NCBI RefSeq assembly: GCF_029850875.1
Contig: NZ_JAOVAM010000001.1
Location: 248,001 to 312,000 of the forward strand
Reading direction: 5' to 3'
Length of the DNA: 64,000 nucleotides
DNA from: Rothia similimucilaginosa
GTDB taxonomy: Bacteria; Actinomycetota; Actinomycetes; Actinomycetales; Micrococcaceae
Shown here one piece after another: positions 17,284 through 26,648 of the stretch. Both the position numbers and the translations under genes were made by a program. Each line of letters starts with the position of its first letter. Position 1 is the first letter of the stretch. The notes under the pieces were generated by a model. That model made no database searches. It saw only the letters and a list, made by a program, of their open reading frames with translations, and was not told the origin of the DNA.

Positions 17284-19956
17284 TTAGCGTTCGGTTTTCT
17301 TCGCAGTACGCTGCCTGATGCTACGCACTATACCCAGGGCACGCTCGCGCAGTCCAGAGGGTGCCTGCTCCGTGGACGGGGTAGCATCCTCCACCGTGCG
17401 GTAGTGCCCCTCACGCAAATCATCAATCAGAGTGCGCTTCTTGGTCGAGCGCTCACCGCTCCCGCTAACACCCGGATGCACCAGCTCAGCGTCCGCCACC
17501 GTGTGGGCATGCTTCTTCGTCTGAGTACGTTCAAAAGAACGCAGCACAGTGGGAATCAGCGCAGATTCCACGGTGGCATTCAGAGCAAAGAGCGCTGCGG
17601 CCACCGAGCACTTACGGCTCGCCTTACCCTGAGCGCGACGGCGGCGTGCCACATTCGCCAGGATCAAGGCGATAGCGCTCTGAGCCGTCACATCAATACT
17701 GAGGGCAATGCCCACGCGGCGGGTCTTGGCACGAATCTGCTCCGGAGTCAGACGCTTGCAGCGCGAACGTGGTACAAGGCTCTGCACGAAGGAACCCTGC
17801 GGTGCGGAGCTCTGAGATGCACTCATCTGCGGGGCATTCGGCTCATTTCTTTCACTCACCACAGCGTTCTTCTGAGGCACGAGCCCAGCAGAACCCTCGA
17901 AATCCTGCTGACTCACCATCACCTCCTGCGATACGATGCCATACCCCTCATCCACCGCGGAGTCAGCCTCATGCAGGGCGCTGTCAAGAGTCAGGTAGCC
18001 TTCTTCAGTCTCCACAAAAGAGTCCGACTCAGAACCTTCCGGGGAACCCAGGTGGGTGTACTCGTAAGGAATATGAGCGTTATTGATAGCGTCCGTCCAC
18101 TCGGCAAGAGTCACGCGGCGGCCAGTCGCCACGAGGCGGTAGCTACGATCCAGCGGCGAGGTGTAGCCGCCCGGGTAAGGTGCGACCTCCTCATCCTCCT
18201 CAGAGAACGTACCTTTAGACACATCGGCAGTTTCAGCCGCATCTGCAGGCTGCGTGAAGCCCTCATCCTCATTGCCGAAGACGCGCGCCGTACTAATCGA
18301 CGCCACATCAAAACCGGTGGTCGGCACCAGCGCCAGCTCCGTGGGAACACCCAGCAGCTGCAGCACCGACTCCAACGCTAAGGTATTGCTCGTATCGCGC
18401 AGGTACGCATTCAGGCGGCGACTGGTAATGGAGTCAACCTCCACACCAAACATCGCCATGACATTAGCGATACCCTGCTCGATTTCCTCCTCCTCGGAAC
18501 CGAAAATCTTCGAACCCGACAGCTCCGGGGCGCTACCGGGAAGCTCCGAAAGCAGGTCCTCCAACACACCGCCAAAACGTGCGATTTCCTCACGACTGAG
18601 AGCACGGTTCAGGCGCTTAGGGACACGCTGCCAGGTGAACTCCTCCACGATATTCTCGTAGGGTTCGCCGAACGCCTCCAGGTACCACTCCTCATCCGAG
18701 TAGGGTTCACGGGCAGGCTCCTCATAGACCACCAGGTGCTGCTGGTTCGCGTTGCCCTCAGCAATCAGGGCGTTACAGTTCAGCAGGCCCAGCAGGCCCA
18801 TCAGATCCACCGGATCGGCAGAAATGAGGGTCCACTCCCCCGCCGGCGCGGCAACAACCTGCCGGGTACCAGCAGGAAGGTACGCCAAAAGAAGCCCCGT
18901 AATCATGTCAATGGGCAGGTCAATGAGCATGGCGGCGTCGCCGTCCACCAGGAACTCCAACTCACCCTGTCCATTGGGCAGTTCCTCCCACACGGTCGCC
19001 TCACCCTCAAGGGCGGCACCGGTAACCGGCAGCTGATCCACCAGCTGCGCCACGTAATCCTCAACCGGAGTACCCACGTGCAGGTGGCCGTCAGCGACCT
19101 CCAGCACATTCATGTAACCTTCATCATCCACGGCGCACAGCACGTAGAGCTGTACCTGATGCTCGCCCACCTCGTAGGCAATCAGTTCCGGGGAGGCGGC
19201 GGTCGCTTCAATGAGGGCGACAATCAGCTCCTCATCGGTGGTGGAGCGAGCCATGATGCGGCGGCGCTGAATGTTCTCCTCCAGCTCCATGGTCTGCTCG
19301 ATGCGCTCATTGCGCTGCTTCTTAGCGGTTCGCTCCTCATTCTGGGCGCGCAGGTACTCTGGGTTATCCGATTCGCCGGTTCCGGCGGGTGCGGGGGCGT
19401 CGTCCCACATGCCGGTGAGCTTATCGACGGTCCACTCTTCGCTCTCCAGGGCGGCGGCTAGGCGGTCAACCTTCGTGCGGTCGTTCCAGGTGCGCTGCTT
19501 ATCGTGGTCTTCCGCCTTCACCTCATCGTGTATGCTGCGGGCTTCACGAATGAGGTTCATGATGGTTGCGGCAACGTCGTCAACGGCGGGGTCTTCGCTC
19601 TCGCTGGAGTAGATGAGGTCGCCCGTCAGTTCGGCGGAGTGCTCCCCGTACTCGAGGGCGATACGCGCCCAGACGGGGGTGTACCCGGGAAGGATGCTCG
19701 AACCATCGTCGAAGCCATCCGCAAAGTCCTTTGAAAAGTCACCTGAAAGGTCGTCTTCACTGCCCTCTGCGGGAGCATCGGAGAAGCCCAGCGAGCCCTC
19801 CTCAGCTACAGGCTCAGCTGCAGACTCAACTGCAGATTCGCCGGCGGGGTCCTCTACAGCGTCATCAGCGAAGGCGCGCTGAGACCACGGCATGACCTGC
19901 TCATCCAGCTGATCATCCGCGTTCTCTCGATTCCAATTCTGCTCGTTCTGAGCCAT
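17284..19956 (-). CDS. Large unrecognised protein, acidic N-terminus and basic C-terminus
   Basis: 890 residues, not recognised. The start MAQNEQNWNRENADDQ is chosen because AGGGAAGG stands 7 bases upstream. The first 100 residues are strongly acidic and Ala/Ser-rich. Residues 180-230 form a charged, probably coiled, helix (RTAKKQRNERIEQTMELEENIQRRR in part). Residues 240-500 look globular, with hydrophobic strands (HQVQLYVLCAVDDEGYMNVL, AAMLIDLPIDMITGLLLAYL). The C-terminal 200 residues are basic (RCKRLTPEQIRAKTRRVG, ANVARRRRAQGKASRK). No signal peptide and no clear transmembrane helix. Long, uninterrupted frame with normal codon use, followed by a NUDIX gene and preceded by ffh. The function is unknown. 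Confidence 0.75.
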   Translation of the reverse strand: MAQNEQNWNRENADDQLDEQVMPWSQRAFADDAVEDPAGESAVESAAEPVAEEGSLGFSDAPAEGSEDDLSGDFSKDFADGFDDGSSILPGYTPVWARIALEYGEHSAELTGDLIYSSESEDPAVDDVAATIMNLIREARSIHDEVKAEDHDKQRTWNDRTKVDRLAAALESEEWTVDKLTGMWDDAPAPAGTGESDNPEYLRAQNEERTAKKQRNERIEQTMELEENIQRRRIMARSTTDEELIVALIEATAASPELIAYEVGEHQVQLYVLCAVDDEGYMNVLEVADGHLHVGTPVEDYVAQLVDQLPVTGAALEGEATVWEELPNGQGELEFLVDGDAAMLIDLPIDMITGLLLAYLPAGTRQVVAAPAGEWTLISADPVDLMGLLGLLNCNALIAEGNANQQHLVVYEEPAREPYSDEEWYLEAFGEPYENIVEEFTWQRVPKRLNRALSREEIARFGGVLEDLLSELPGSAPELSGSKIFGSEEEEIEQGIANVMAMFGVEVDSITSRRLNAYLRDTSNTLALESVLQLLGVPTELALVPTTGFDVASISTARVFGNEDEGFTQPADAAETADVSKGTFSEEDEEVAPYPGGYTSPLDRSYRLVATGRRVTLAEWTDAINNAHIPYEYTHLGSPEGSESDSFVETEEGYLTLDSALHEADSAVDEGYGIVSQEVMVSQQDFEGSAGLVPQKNAVVSERNEPNAPQMSASQSSAPQGSFVQSLVPRSRCKRLTPEQIRAKTRRVGIALSIDVTAQSAIALILANVARRRRAQGKASRKCSVAAALFALNATVESALIPTVLRSFERTQTKKHAHTVADAELVHPGVSGSGERSTKKRTLIDDLREGHYRTVEDATPSTEQAPSGLRERALGIVRSIRQRTAKKTER

Positions 19957-20008
19957 TGATACCTTCCCTTCACACACCCGTTCATATACCCAACCCGGGC
20001 ACCATACC

Positions 20009-20047
20009 GGTACGGGTGCGCCCCGTCACCACGTGCGCACCCGTACC
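20009..20047 (-). terminator. Hairpin after ffh, possible terminator
   Basis: A perfect 12-bp stem (20009-20020 with 20036-20047) lies between the ffh stop and the next gene. No clear T-run follows on the minus strand, so termination may be partial. Confidence 0.45.
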
Positions 20048-20074
20048 ACCCCTTACCGGGGCTCATATTTGCTC

Positions 20075-21652
20075 TTACTGCAGGAACTTCTCGAAGCCCT
20101 TCGGCAAGTTCATGCTGGACAGATCCATCTCCTGGCTCTGAGCCTGCTGACCGAATGCAGCACCGGCGCGGGCCTGCTGTGCCTTAGCTGCTGCCGCCTC
20201 CTGAGCCGCACGCTTCTGCGGGTTGCCGGAGCGAGCCTTCTTCTTCTTGTTGTTCTTCGCGTTCTTACGAGCGCCACCGGCTGCAGCCGCCATACCGGGC
20301 ATCTGCATACCACCGGGCATGCCGGGCATCTTGCCCGAAGCAAGCTTCTTCATCATCTTCTGAGCCTGAGCGAAACGCTCCATCAGCTGGTTCACCTCAG
20401 ACACGGTTACACCCGCACCCTTAGCAATACGGGCACGGCGAGACCCGTTAATGATGCGCGGAGCCACACGCTCGTGCGGGGTCATGGAGCGAACAATCGC
20501 CTCCACGCGGTCAATTTCGCGCTCGTCAAAAGCCTCAAGCTGCTGACGCATCTGAGCCGCACCGGGCATCATCATAAGCAGTTTCTTCATGGAACCGAGC
20601 TTACGAATCTGCTGCATCTGAGCCAGGAAGTCCTCAAACGTGAAGTCCTCCTGATCGATGAACTTCTTCGCCATGCGGTCGGCTTCAGCCTTATCCCACT
20701 GAGCTTCAGCCTGCTCAATCAGAGTCAGGATGTCACCCATATCCAGGATGCGGCTTGCCATACGGTCCGGGTGGAACTGCTCGAAGTCAGTGACGTTCTC
20801 ACCGGTGGACGCGAACATAATCGGCTTGCCGGTAACCGAAGCCACCGACAGTGCCGCACCACCGCGGGCATCACCATCAAGCTTAGAGAGGACCACGCCG
20901 GTGAAGTCCACCCCCTCGTTGAAGGCGTTAGCAGTGTTCACGGCGTCCTGACCAATCATCGCATCGATGACGAACAGAACTTCGTGCGGCTCAATAGCGT
21001 CACGGATATTACGTGCCTGCTGCATGAGCTCAGCGTCAACACCCAGACGACCCGCGGTATCGACGATGACCACATCGTGCAGCTTAGCGCGAGCCTCAGC
21101 TACGCCGTCACGCGCCACCTGCACGGGGTCGCCGGTGGGTACGTCAAACTCGCTGGTCACACCGGGGTGCGGCGCGTACACGGGCACGCCCGCGCGCTCG
21201 CCGACGACCTTCAGCTGAGTCACCGCGTTGGGGCGCTGCAGGTCGGATGCAATCAGCATCGGGGTGTGGCCCTGGCCCTTCAGCCAGTGAGCCAGTTTGC
21301 CAGCCAAGGTGGTCTTACCAGCACCCTGCAGACCCGCCAGCATAATGATGGTCGGGCCGCTCTTCGCCATGTTGATGCGGCGGGTAGAGCCGCCGAGAAT
21401 ATTCACCAGCTCCTCGTTCACAATCTTGACGATCTGCTGGGAGGGGTTCAGCGCCTCGGAAACTTCCGCACCGAGAGCGCGTTCCTTCACGTGGGCGGTG
21501 AATTCGCGGACCACGGGGACAGCGACGTCAGCGTCGAGCAGGGCGCGGCGGATTTCGCGGACGGTTGCATCAATGTCTGCCTCGGAGAGGCGGCCCTTGC
21601 CGCGCAGGTTCTTAAAAGTTGCCGTCAAGCGGTCTGAGAGAGAATTGAACAC
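20075..21652 (-). CDS. ffh: Signal recognition particle protein Ffh
   Basis: 525-residue SRP54 GTPase that binds signal sequences and, with FtsY, docks ribosomes at the translocon. The NG domain has GLQGAGKTT near residue 107, DTAGRLGVD, and TGVVLSKLDGDARGG. The methionine-rich M domain includes FTFEDFLAQMQQIRKLGSMK and GSRRARIAKGAGVTVSEVNQ, the RNA- and signal-binding part. A Lys/Ala/Gln-rich tail is typical of actinobacteria. It starts with GTG at 21652; the ribosome site is weak (AAGAAAG). The plus-strand frame of 534 codons covering it is antisense. Confidence 0.96.
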   Translation of the reverse strand: MFNSLSDRLTATFKNLRGKGRLSEADIDATVREIRRALLDADVAVPVVREFTAHVKERALGAEVSEALNPSQQIVKIVNEELVNILGGSTRRINMAKSGPTIIMLAGLQGAGKTTLAGKLAHWLKGQGHTPMLIASDLQRPNAVTQLKVVGERAGVPVYAPHPGVTSEFDVPTGDPVQVARDGVAEARAKLHDVVIVDTAGRLGVDAELMQQARNIRDAIEPHEVLFVIDAMIGQDAVNTANAFNEGVDFTGVVLSKLDGDARGGAALSVASVTGKPIMFASTGENVTDFEQFHPDRMASRILDMGDILTLIEQAEAQWDKAEADRMAKKFIDQEDFTFEDFLAQMQQIRKLGSMKKLLMMMPGAAQMRQQLEAFDEREIDRVEAIVRSMTPHERVAPRIINGSRRARIAKGAGVTVSEVNQLMERFAQAQKMMKKLASGKMPGMPGGMQMPGMAAAAGGARKNAKNNKKKKARSGNPQKRAAQEAAAAKAQQARAGAAFGQQAQSQEMDLSSMNLPKGFEKFLQ

Positions 21653-21963
21653 GAGCCGTGATCACTTTCTTAACGTTGAGGTGGCCCCCAGCCGCGAAGG
21701 CGAACGGGGATGGTTAGTCAGTCTTTAAGGATACAGGATGAGCGCTTTCTCCCCCGCCTCCACCTGTGGATAAGCTCCACCGGTTCACCCTCAGCTCAGG
21801 ATTTAGACCGAGGGGCGCCTCTAGCCAAGGCATATCAGAAGCACGGCAAATACCTTCAACAGACGCTCCGCACCCCGTAGTACCCTCAACATGTCAGATG
21901 AATTAGATTTTCTAGGCAGCCTGGGTTAGAATTCTAAAGGTGTTACGCACTAGTGCGTGATAC
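21653..21963 (+). promoter_or_regulatory. Divergent region ffh / tRNA-Leu with tRNA promoter
   Basis: 311 bp. TAGAAT at 21927-21932 is a good -10, placing the start about 25 bases before tRNA-Leu. A weak TTAGAT is near 21903. No gene and no other clear element are seen. Confidence 0.5.
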
Positions 21964-22043
21964 GCCCGAGTGGCGGAATTGGCAGACGCGCCTGACTCAA
22001 AATCAGGTTCTTCGGAGTGTGGGTTCGAGTCCCACCTCGGGCA
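21964..22043 (+). tRNA. tRNA-Leu (anticodon CAA)
   Basis: Acceptor GCCCGAG/CTCGGGC, anticodon stem CCTGA/TCAGG with loop CTCAAAA, a long variable arm as in class II tRNAs, T-loop TTCGAGT, discriminator A. CCA is not encoded. It reads UUG codons. Confidence 0.95.
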
Positions 22044-22053
22044 CTCATACTGA

Positions 22054-22091
22054 AGCGGCGGGAAAGTTTAAAACTTTCCCGCCGCTTTTTC
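22054..22091 (+). terminator. Terminator after tRNA-Leu
   Basis: A perfect 16-bp hairpin (22054-22069 with 22071-22086) followed by TTTTTC. Confidence 0.92.
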
Positions 22092-22157
22092 TATACCTGT
22101 GCATGCCCATACCTTCGCATAGCCAGCCGAAGGTAAACACCCGTAAGCATAAGAAAC

Positions 22158-22193
22158 CTCCGCCCAGCCATAATAGTTCACGACCGGGCGGAG
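22158..22193 (-). terminator. Terminator after pyk
   Basis: Stem CTCCGCCC/GGGCGGAG (22158-22165 with 22186-22193), followed on the minus strand by GTTTCTT. It lies 80 bases beyond the pyk stop. Confidence 0.7.
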
Positions 22194-22272
22194 ATTTCTA
22201 TACATCGGGCAGTATGTTCCGGGAACTAATCCGAGCTACCCCTCAAAAATTCACTCAGAAAGAGTTAGCGGC

Positions 22273-23736
22273 TTAGCGCTTGACCTCGTTCTCCTCGTAA
22301 GGACGCAGGTCCTCACGCTCCCCCTCAGCACCGGAGACGCGGTGTACCTGCACCATGTTGGTGGTACCTGCGTGGCCTGCAGGAGCACCAGCAGCAACGA
22401 CGACCAGGTCGCCAGCTTCTGCCAGACCATTCTCAAGCAGGTACTCATCCACGTAGTGGAACATATCTTCCTGGTTGGTAATCATCTCAACCTGCTCAGC
22501 GTCAACACCCCACAGCATGGACAGGAAGGAGCGAACCTTCGAGCTGGTGGTGAACGCAACAATCGGAGTCTCGGGGCGCAGACGTGCCAGACGACGTGCC
22601 GAGTCACCGGACTGGGTGAAGGTTACGATGAGCTTTGCATCCAGCTGGTCTGCGATGTTCACTGCTGCACGGGTGATTGCACCACCGCGGGTTCGGGGCT
22701 TGCGGTCCAACTCAGGTACGCGGTACAGGCCGTCCTTTTCGGTGTCCTTGACGATTGCAGCCATTGCCTGCAGGGTCAGAATCGGGTACTTACCGACCGA
22801 GGTCTCACCGGAGAGCATAACGGCGTCTGCACCGTCGAGGATTGCGTTAGCGCAGTCAGAAACCTCTGCACGGGTGGGAACGGGGTTGTCGGTCATGGAC
22901 TCGAGCACCTGGGTTGCCACGATGACGGGCTTTGCCCAGCGGCGTGCCATGTCAATAGCCTTCTTCTGGACGAGGGGAACCTCAGAGAAGGGTAGCTCAA
23001 CACCGAGGTCACCACGAGCGACCATAATGCCGTCGAACTTGTCAATGATGTCCTGCAGGTTCTCAACTGCCTGGGGCTTCTCAATCTTTGCGATAACGGG
23101 CACGCGGATGCCCTCTTCGTCCATGATCTTGTGGACGGGGTCAACGTCTGCACCGGTACGAACGAAAGAGAGTGCAATAATGTCTGCACCCATCTTCAGT
23201 GCGAAGCGCAGGTCGTCTGCGTCCTTCTCGGTCAGCGCGGGCAGGGAGACTGCTGCGCCGGGCAGGTTAATACCCTTGTTGTTAGAGATGGGGCCGCCGA
23301 CAATCACGCGGGTGCGAACGGTGGTGGGGGTGACCTCAATTGCTTCGAGGCGAATCTTGCCGTCATCGAGCAGGAGCTTGTCACCGAGCTTTACGTCGCC
23401 GGGCAGGCCCTTGTAAGTGGTGCCGCAGATTTCTGCGGTACCTTCAACGTCTTCGGAGGTGATGGTAAAATCTGCACCGGGCTCAAGGTATTCCTTACCG
23501 TTGGCGAAACGCTCGAGGCGAATCTTGGGGCCCTGCAGGTCGGCGAGGATTGCAACATCCTTACCGAGCTTTGCGGATTCTTCACGGATAGTGTTGTAAC
23601 GCCCCTGGTGCTCGGCGTGGTCACCGTGGCTCATGTTCAGACGGGCGACGTTCAGGCCAGCCTTGATTGCCTCGGAAATCTTCTCGGGGGATTCGATTGC
23701 CGGACCGATGGTTGCAACGATTTTTGCGCGCCTCAT
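22273..23736 (-). CDS. pyk: Pyruvate kinase
   Basis: Last step of glycolysis: phosphoenolpyruvate plus ADP to pyruvate plus ATP. 487 residues. The start MRRAKIVATIGPA is chosen from the family N-terminus; a longer frame from 23829 adds 31 unconserved residues. NMSHGDH near residue 32 and VIAKIEKPQAVEN hold catalytic and metal residues. GIMVARGDLGVELPF is the PROSITE-type active-site segment. A C-terminal allosteric domain follows (GAITRAAVNIADQL, VVVAAGAP). It is divergent from the flavodoxin gene across 516 bp. Confidence 0.96.
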   Translation of the reverse strand: MRRAKIVATIGPAIESPEKISEAIKAGLNVARLNMSHGDHAEHQGRYNTIREESAKLGKDVAILADLQGPKIRLERFANGKEYLEPGADFTITSEDVEGTAEICGTTYKGLPGDVKLGDKLLLDDGKIRLEAIEVTPTTVRTRVIVGGPISNNKGINLPGAAVSLPALTEKDADDLRFALKMGADIIALSFVRTGADVDPVHKIMDEEGIRVPVIAKIEKPQAVENLQDIIDKFDGIMVARGDLGVELPFSEVPLVQKKAIDMARRWAKPVIVATQVLESMTDNPVPTRAEVSDCANAILDGADAVMLSGETSVGKYPILTLQAMAAIVKDTEKDGLYRVPELDRKPRTRGGAITRAAVNIADQLDAKLIVTFTQSGDSARRLARLRPETPIVAFTTSSKVRSFLSMLWGVDAEQVEMITNQEDMFHYVDEYLLENGLAEAGDLVVVAAGAPAGHAGTTNMVQVHRVSGAEGEREDLRPYEENEVKR

Positions 23737-24252
23737 GTACCTAACCTTTGTGTATTGTTTTGCGTGACCTCTAGGGTTCACGCTGATTTTCCAGGGAAGA
23801 CTAACGTCAAAATTCCCAACTATTCCCACGTGCTCTAACAGGTCACCACGTGCCAGATGCGTGGGGTTCCTTCTTAATTATAGGCGTTTTGGCTCTAGTT
23901 GGGTATGCCTCACCCAACTCTTTCCACTTGAAGAATAGTGTTTCACATCGCATTTTATTTACCCCTCCCCACTGGACACACCAGAGGGAGCCAACCGTCA
24001 CCCCATTCACCCTCATTCCCCGGAAAGTAGATTAGGGTACTTTTTACTCATGCATAGCCCCTACTGCACAATATTTAGTTACATTCGAGAACGTTCGAGC
24101 ATATTTCAAAAACATAGAGACACTCAGACTGGGCTATGAGAAAATAGATAGGGCATCCAAGAGCTAGGCGATTTCACATTTTCGCGCGCCTAGCCTATAT
24201 TGGAACCCATAATTAGTATTTGAAATGCGAAATATATCTGGAAGGTTCACAG
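23737..24252. promoter_or_regulatory. Divergent region pyk / flavodoxin
   Basis: 516 bp, AT-rich from about 23870. Small symmetric elements are GCGTGA/TCACGC around 23762-23784, two CACGTG hexamers near 23827-23853, and an 8-bp inverted repeat GCTAGGCG/CGCCTAGC at 24163-24170 and 24187-24194. The last is about 60 bp before the flavodoxin start and could be an operator. No gene is supported. Confidence 0.35.
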
Positions 24253-24825
24253 ATGACTACTCGCGTGCTGATTATCTTCGGCTCCACCTACGGCTACACC
24301 GAACAGTACGCCACCTGGTTGGCAGAAGATTTGCGTGCACTCCCGCAGGCTCCCGAAGTTGAGACTGTCCCCGCTTCCAAGGTCACCCCCGAGCAGGCAG
24401 AGGCATTCGACGCTTTCGTAATTGCCGGCAGCGACTACGGTGGATTCCTCAACGGGGCACCGGCACTTCGCAAGAAGATTCTGCCGATTATTGCACCCAA
24501 GAAGAACCGCACCGCATTCTTCACCGTCTCTTTCACCGGTGAATACTCCAAGAAGCTGCTGGACAAGGCCGTCGCCAAGAGCTACACGCCTGAACTCACC
24601 GAAGGTCGCCCCGTCTACCACCTGCGTGGCGGTATCGACTTCGACAAGATTTCACTGGCTCATAAGACCGCACTGAAGGGCCCGGTACGCGCATGGCTCA
24701 TGGCGAACCCGCACCCCAACGAAGGTATTCAGCAGATGCTCGAATGCTACAAGACCGGCAAGGCTGAGTACATCGACCGCGAGACTCTCAAGCCGCTGAT
24801 TGAGGACATCGCGAAGTTCCTCTAA
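24253..24825 (+). CDS. Flavodoxin-domain protein
   Basis: 190 residues with a flavodoxin-like fold that binds FMN and carries electrons. The phosphate-binding loop is FGSTYGYTEQYA at residues 9-20. FVIAGSDYGGFLNG near residue 57 and the RTAFFTVSF strand complete the flavin site. The overall pattern is that of HemG/flavodoxin-like proteins of Gram-positives rather than small soluble flavodoxins. GGAAGG precedes the ATG. It is a single gene with its own upstream region. The partner enzyme is not evident, and protoporphyrinogen oxidation is possible but unsupported by neighbours. Confidence 0.8.
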   Translation: MTTRVLIIFGSTYGYTEQYATWLAEDLRALPQAPEVETVPASKVTPEQAEAFDAFVIAGSDYGGFLNGAPALRKKILPIIAPKKNRTAFFTVSFTGEYSKKLLDKAVAKSYTPELTEGRPVYHLRGGIDFDKISLAHKTALKGPVRAWLMANPHPNEGIQQMLECYKTGKAEYIDRETLKPLIEDIAKFL

Positions 24826-24860
24826 ATCCTTCAGGATTCACTAGCTTTCGTTGACCCCCA

Positions 24861-24908
24861 CCCGCCCCTCTCGGATAGGCACGGTAAGAAGCCGAGAGGT
24901 CGGGCGGG
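24861..24908 (+). terminator. Hairpin after the flavodoxin gene
   Basis: Arms 24861-24874 and 24892-24908 pair with a 3-base bulge. A smaller hairpin (AATCCT/AGGATT) lies directly after the stop codon at 24826-24839. There is no T-run, so termination strength is uncertain. Confidence 0.4.
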
Positions 24909-25175
24909 GCTCACCGAGATAAACGTGCCAACAGGCACCATAGCGTGGTCGATGACTCTTCATCTCTCCTGCATCGGCCATGTAACTCCGGATGCTGGAT
25001 GCGAGGCCGCACCCCAACAGTAGCCGGACGCTGAGGGGGTGGGTCTTTGTGTGTGCGGCCCACCCCCCCTTCCTTCGCGCTCCAAGAGGTATTCCCTCAG
25101 GCCAATCACACCGCGCTAGACACCTCCGACAGACACCTCGACAGACAGTCGCCCGATAGTGCGGTCCGCACAGTA

Positions 25176-25771
25176 ATGAACACACGAACCGGTGCCACCT
25201 CCCCCGCTTTTACCACAACTCTGAGCGGTATTTCCACAACCCGGAGCTCCGCACAGGGTCTGGCGGCTGGTCAGGGCCTGGCATCCGGTCAAGCGCTGGC
25301 GCAAGGCCGCTCCTTCTAGATTCCTTCCGGCGGAACCCTCGGCATGGACGTCTCCTCACACCAGCAGAACGTGAACTGGGTGAGTGCCTACGCCGTAGAT
25401 TCCCGCTTTGCCTACGCGAAAGCGACCGAGAGCACCTACTACACCAACCCCTACTTTGCTCAGCAGTACAACGGCTCGGCGCAGTTCGGCACTCTGCCGC
25501 TGCACCTGGCAAGCTACTCGACCGTGGTCGATGCAATTCCGGCGGGTTGGAGCAGCTACAGCATGTGGCAGTTCACCAACTCCGGCCCGTTCGTGGGTGA
25601 CTCGAACTTTTTCCTCGGCACCGTGAATGATCTGAAGGCTCTGGCGAAGAACCCCAACGCGGTGCACCGCAACTGGGTGAACGGCCAGGACCGCGCAGCG
25701 TGGAATCTACCAAAGAGCGCGTCAGGTACTAAACGGCGTGGAATCTACTCAACGATAAAACGCACATATAA
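25176..25771 (+). pseudogene. Glycoside hydrolase family 25 lysozyme, decayed
   Basis: Remnant of a secreted GH25 muramidase. Three lesions can be read. An in-frame TAG at 25317-25319 splits the Ala/Gln/Gly-rich leader from the catalytic start GMDVSSHQQNVNW. About 110 codons of the core are missing, because AQQYNGSAQ runs straight into the late segment LASYSTVVDAIPAGWSSYS, so the DxE catalytic pair is absent. Near the end a 13-bp sequence (25698-25710) recurs at 25736-25748; the 38-base offset shifts the frame, and the older end AAWNLLNDKTHI with TAA at 25769-25771 is readable only from the second copy. Its terminator survives just downstream. GH25 enzymes cut peptidoglycan between MurNAc and GlcNAc. 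Confidence 0.85.
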
Positions 25772-25807
25772 GAACGAGAGGCACCTGGCAGAGGTGCCCC
25801 TCGTTCT
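25771..25807 (+). terminator. Surviving terminator of the lysozyme pseudogene
   Basis: A 16-bp stem with one mismatch (25771-25786 with 25792-25807), followed by TTTC. It coincides with the reconstructed old stop codon. Confidence 0.8.
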
Positions 25808-26648
25808 TTCGCTACGGGACGCATCTTTTGAACAACACAAAAATCAAGATGTGCTCTGTAGCGGGTGGGGTACCGAGTGAGTAGAGAACTCGGCTATATT
25901 ACCCGTGCCTGCAGATAAATTTATGTCGAGGCAGTGCGCCGCCGCAAAGCGTTGGTGCGGTATCGTCCAAGAATTTCGGATTAGTGTGGCGGACATAGTC
26001 CCCATTGACTATGTCCGTGGGGCCCACACTAATCTTTCTGAGACCTCTTCCGCAGGTATCTTAGAGGGGTGCCTGGCCGGAAGTAAGGACTCAATGGTGA
26101 ATAACGGCACGGTACGAAGATGCTGAAATTCACCCGGGTATAACGTTCTGGGAGAAGGAATCTATATCTAGGAGGCCGAAACCTTCACACGTTACATCCC
26201 GATACATCAAGGGTATGCGCAGGGGCGTTCGAAACCTATCTTTTAGGCAAATATTACACTTCAACCAGTGATTAAATGTTTACAATGTAAGTATGTATTT
26301 TAAGGTCAATAGACGTCAAATAAGGTACTCTAATGAACTAATTTGGTGGGAATTTTGAGATATTCTCCGATATTTTCAAAATAAATTCCCGTACATATTA
26401 CGTTTATGAACATAGTACTCACACAGATTTTCAGCCCCTTACGATAACGGCTCTCAAAAACCCGGCACTAAAACATCTAGCTAAAAACACTAGGACGCAC
26501 CCCGCGTCGTATGCACGGCAGAAAGAGTACCCCTACTCCCCCGCCACACGGGATGCGCCCTAGACGTTATAACCATCGAAACTACCGGCAGGACCCCAGC
26601 CGAGTGAGACCTTGAAGCCCTACCGAGGACCTGGAATCATCCGCCAGC
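25808..26648. other. Gene-free, partly AT-rich stretch
   Basis: About 0.84 kb between the lysozyme pseudogene and the alcohol dehydrogenase. The stretch 26220-26480 is clearly AT-richer than the surroundings. Apart from the hairpin at 25981-26032 I find no element and no supported reading frame. Confidence 0.5.
25981..26032. repeat. Large hairpin with a 7-base bulge
   Basis: Outer arms TTAGTGTGG (25981-25989) and CCACACTAA (26024-26032) pair. Inner arms of 10 bp (25990-25999 with 26007-26016) continue directly on the left, with 7 unpaired bases on the right. Together they make a 19-bp stem. TCTTTCTG follows on the plus strand. It could be a terminator, a structured RNA or a small repeat element; no adjacent gene claims it. 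Confidence 0.5.

Noticed and set aside
20033-21637. A 534-codon plus-strand frame rich in His, Leu and Arg
   Set aside because: Fully antisense to ffh, whose GTPase motifs are intact. Such long mirror frames are expected in GC-biased coding DNA.
24080-24105. CGAGAACGTTCGAG considered as a LexA/SOS box before the flavodoxin gene
   Set aside because: The half-sites CGAAC and GTTCG do not have the required 4-base spacing, and the left half is CGAGAAC.
24841-25185. A 114-codon minus-strand frame after the flavodoxin gene
   Set aside because: No ribosome site, unusual composition, and it overlaps both a hairpin and the start of the lysozyme remnant.
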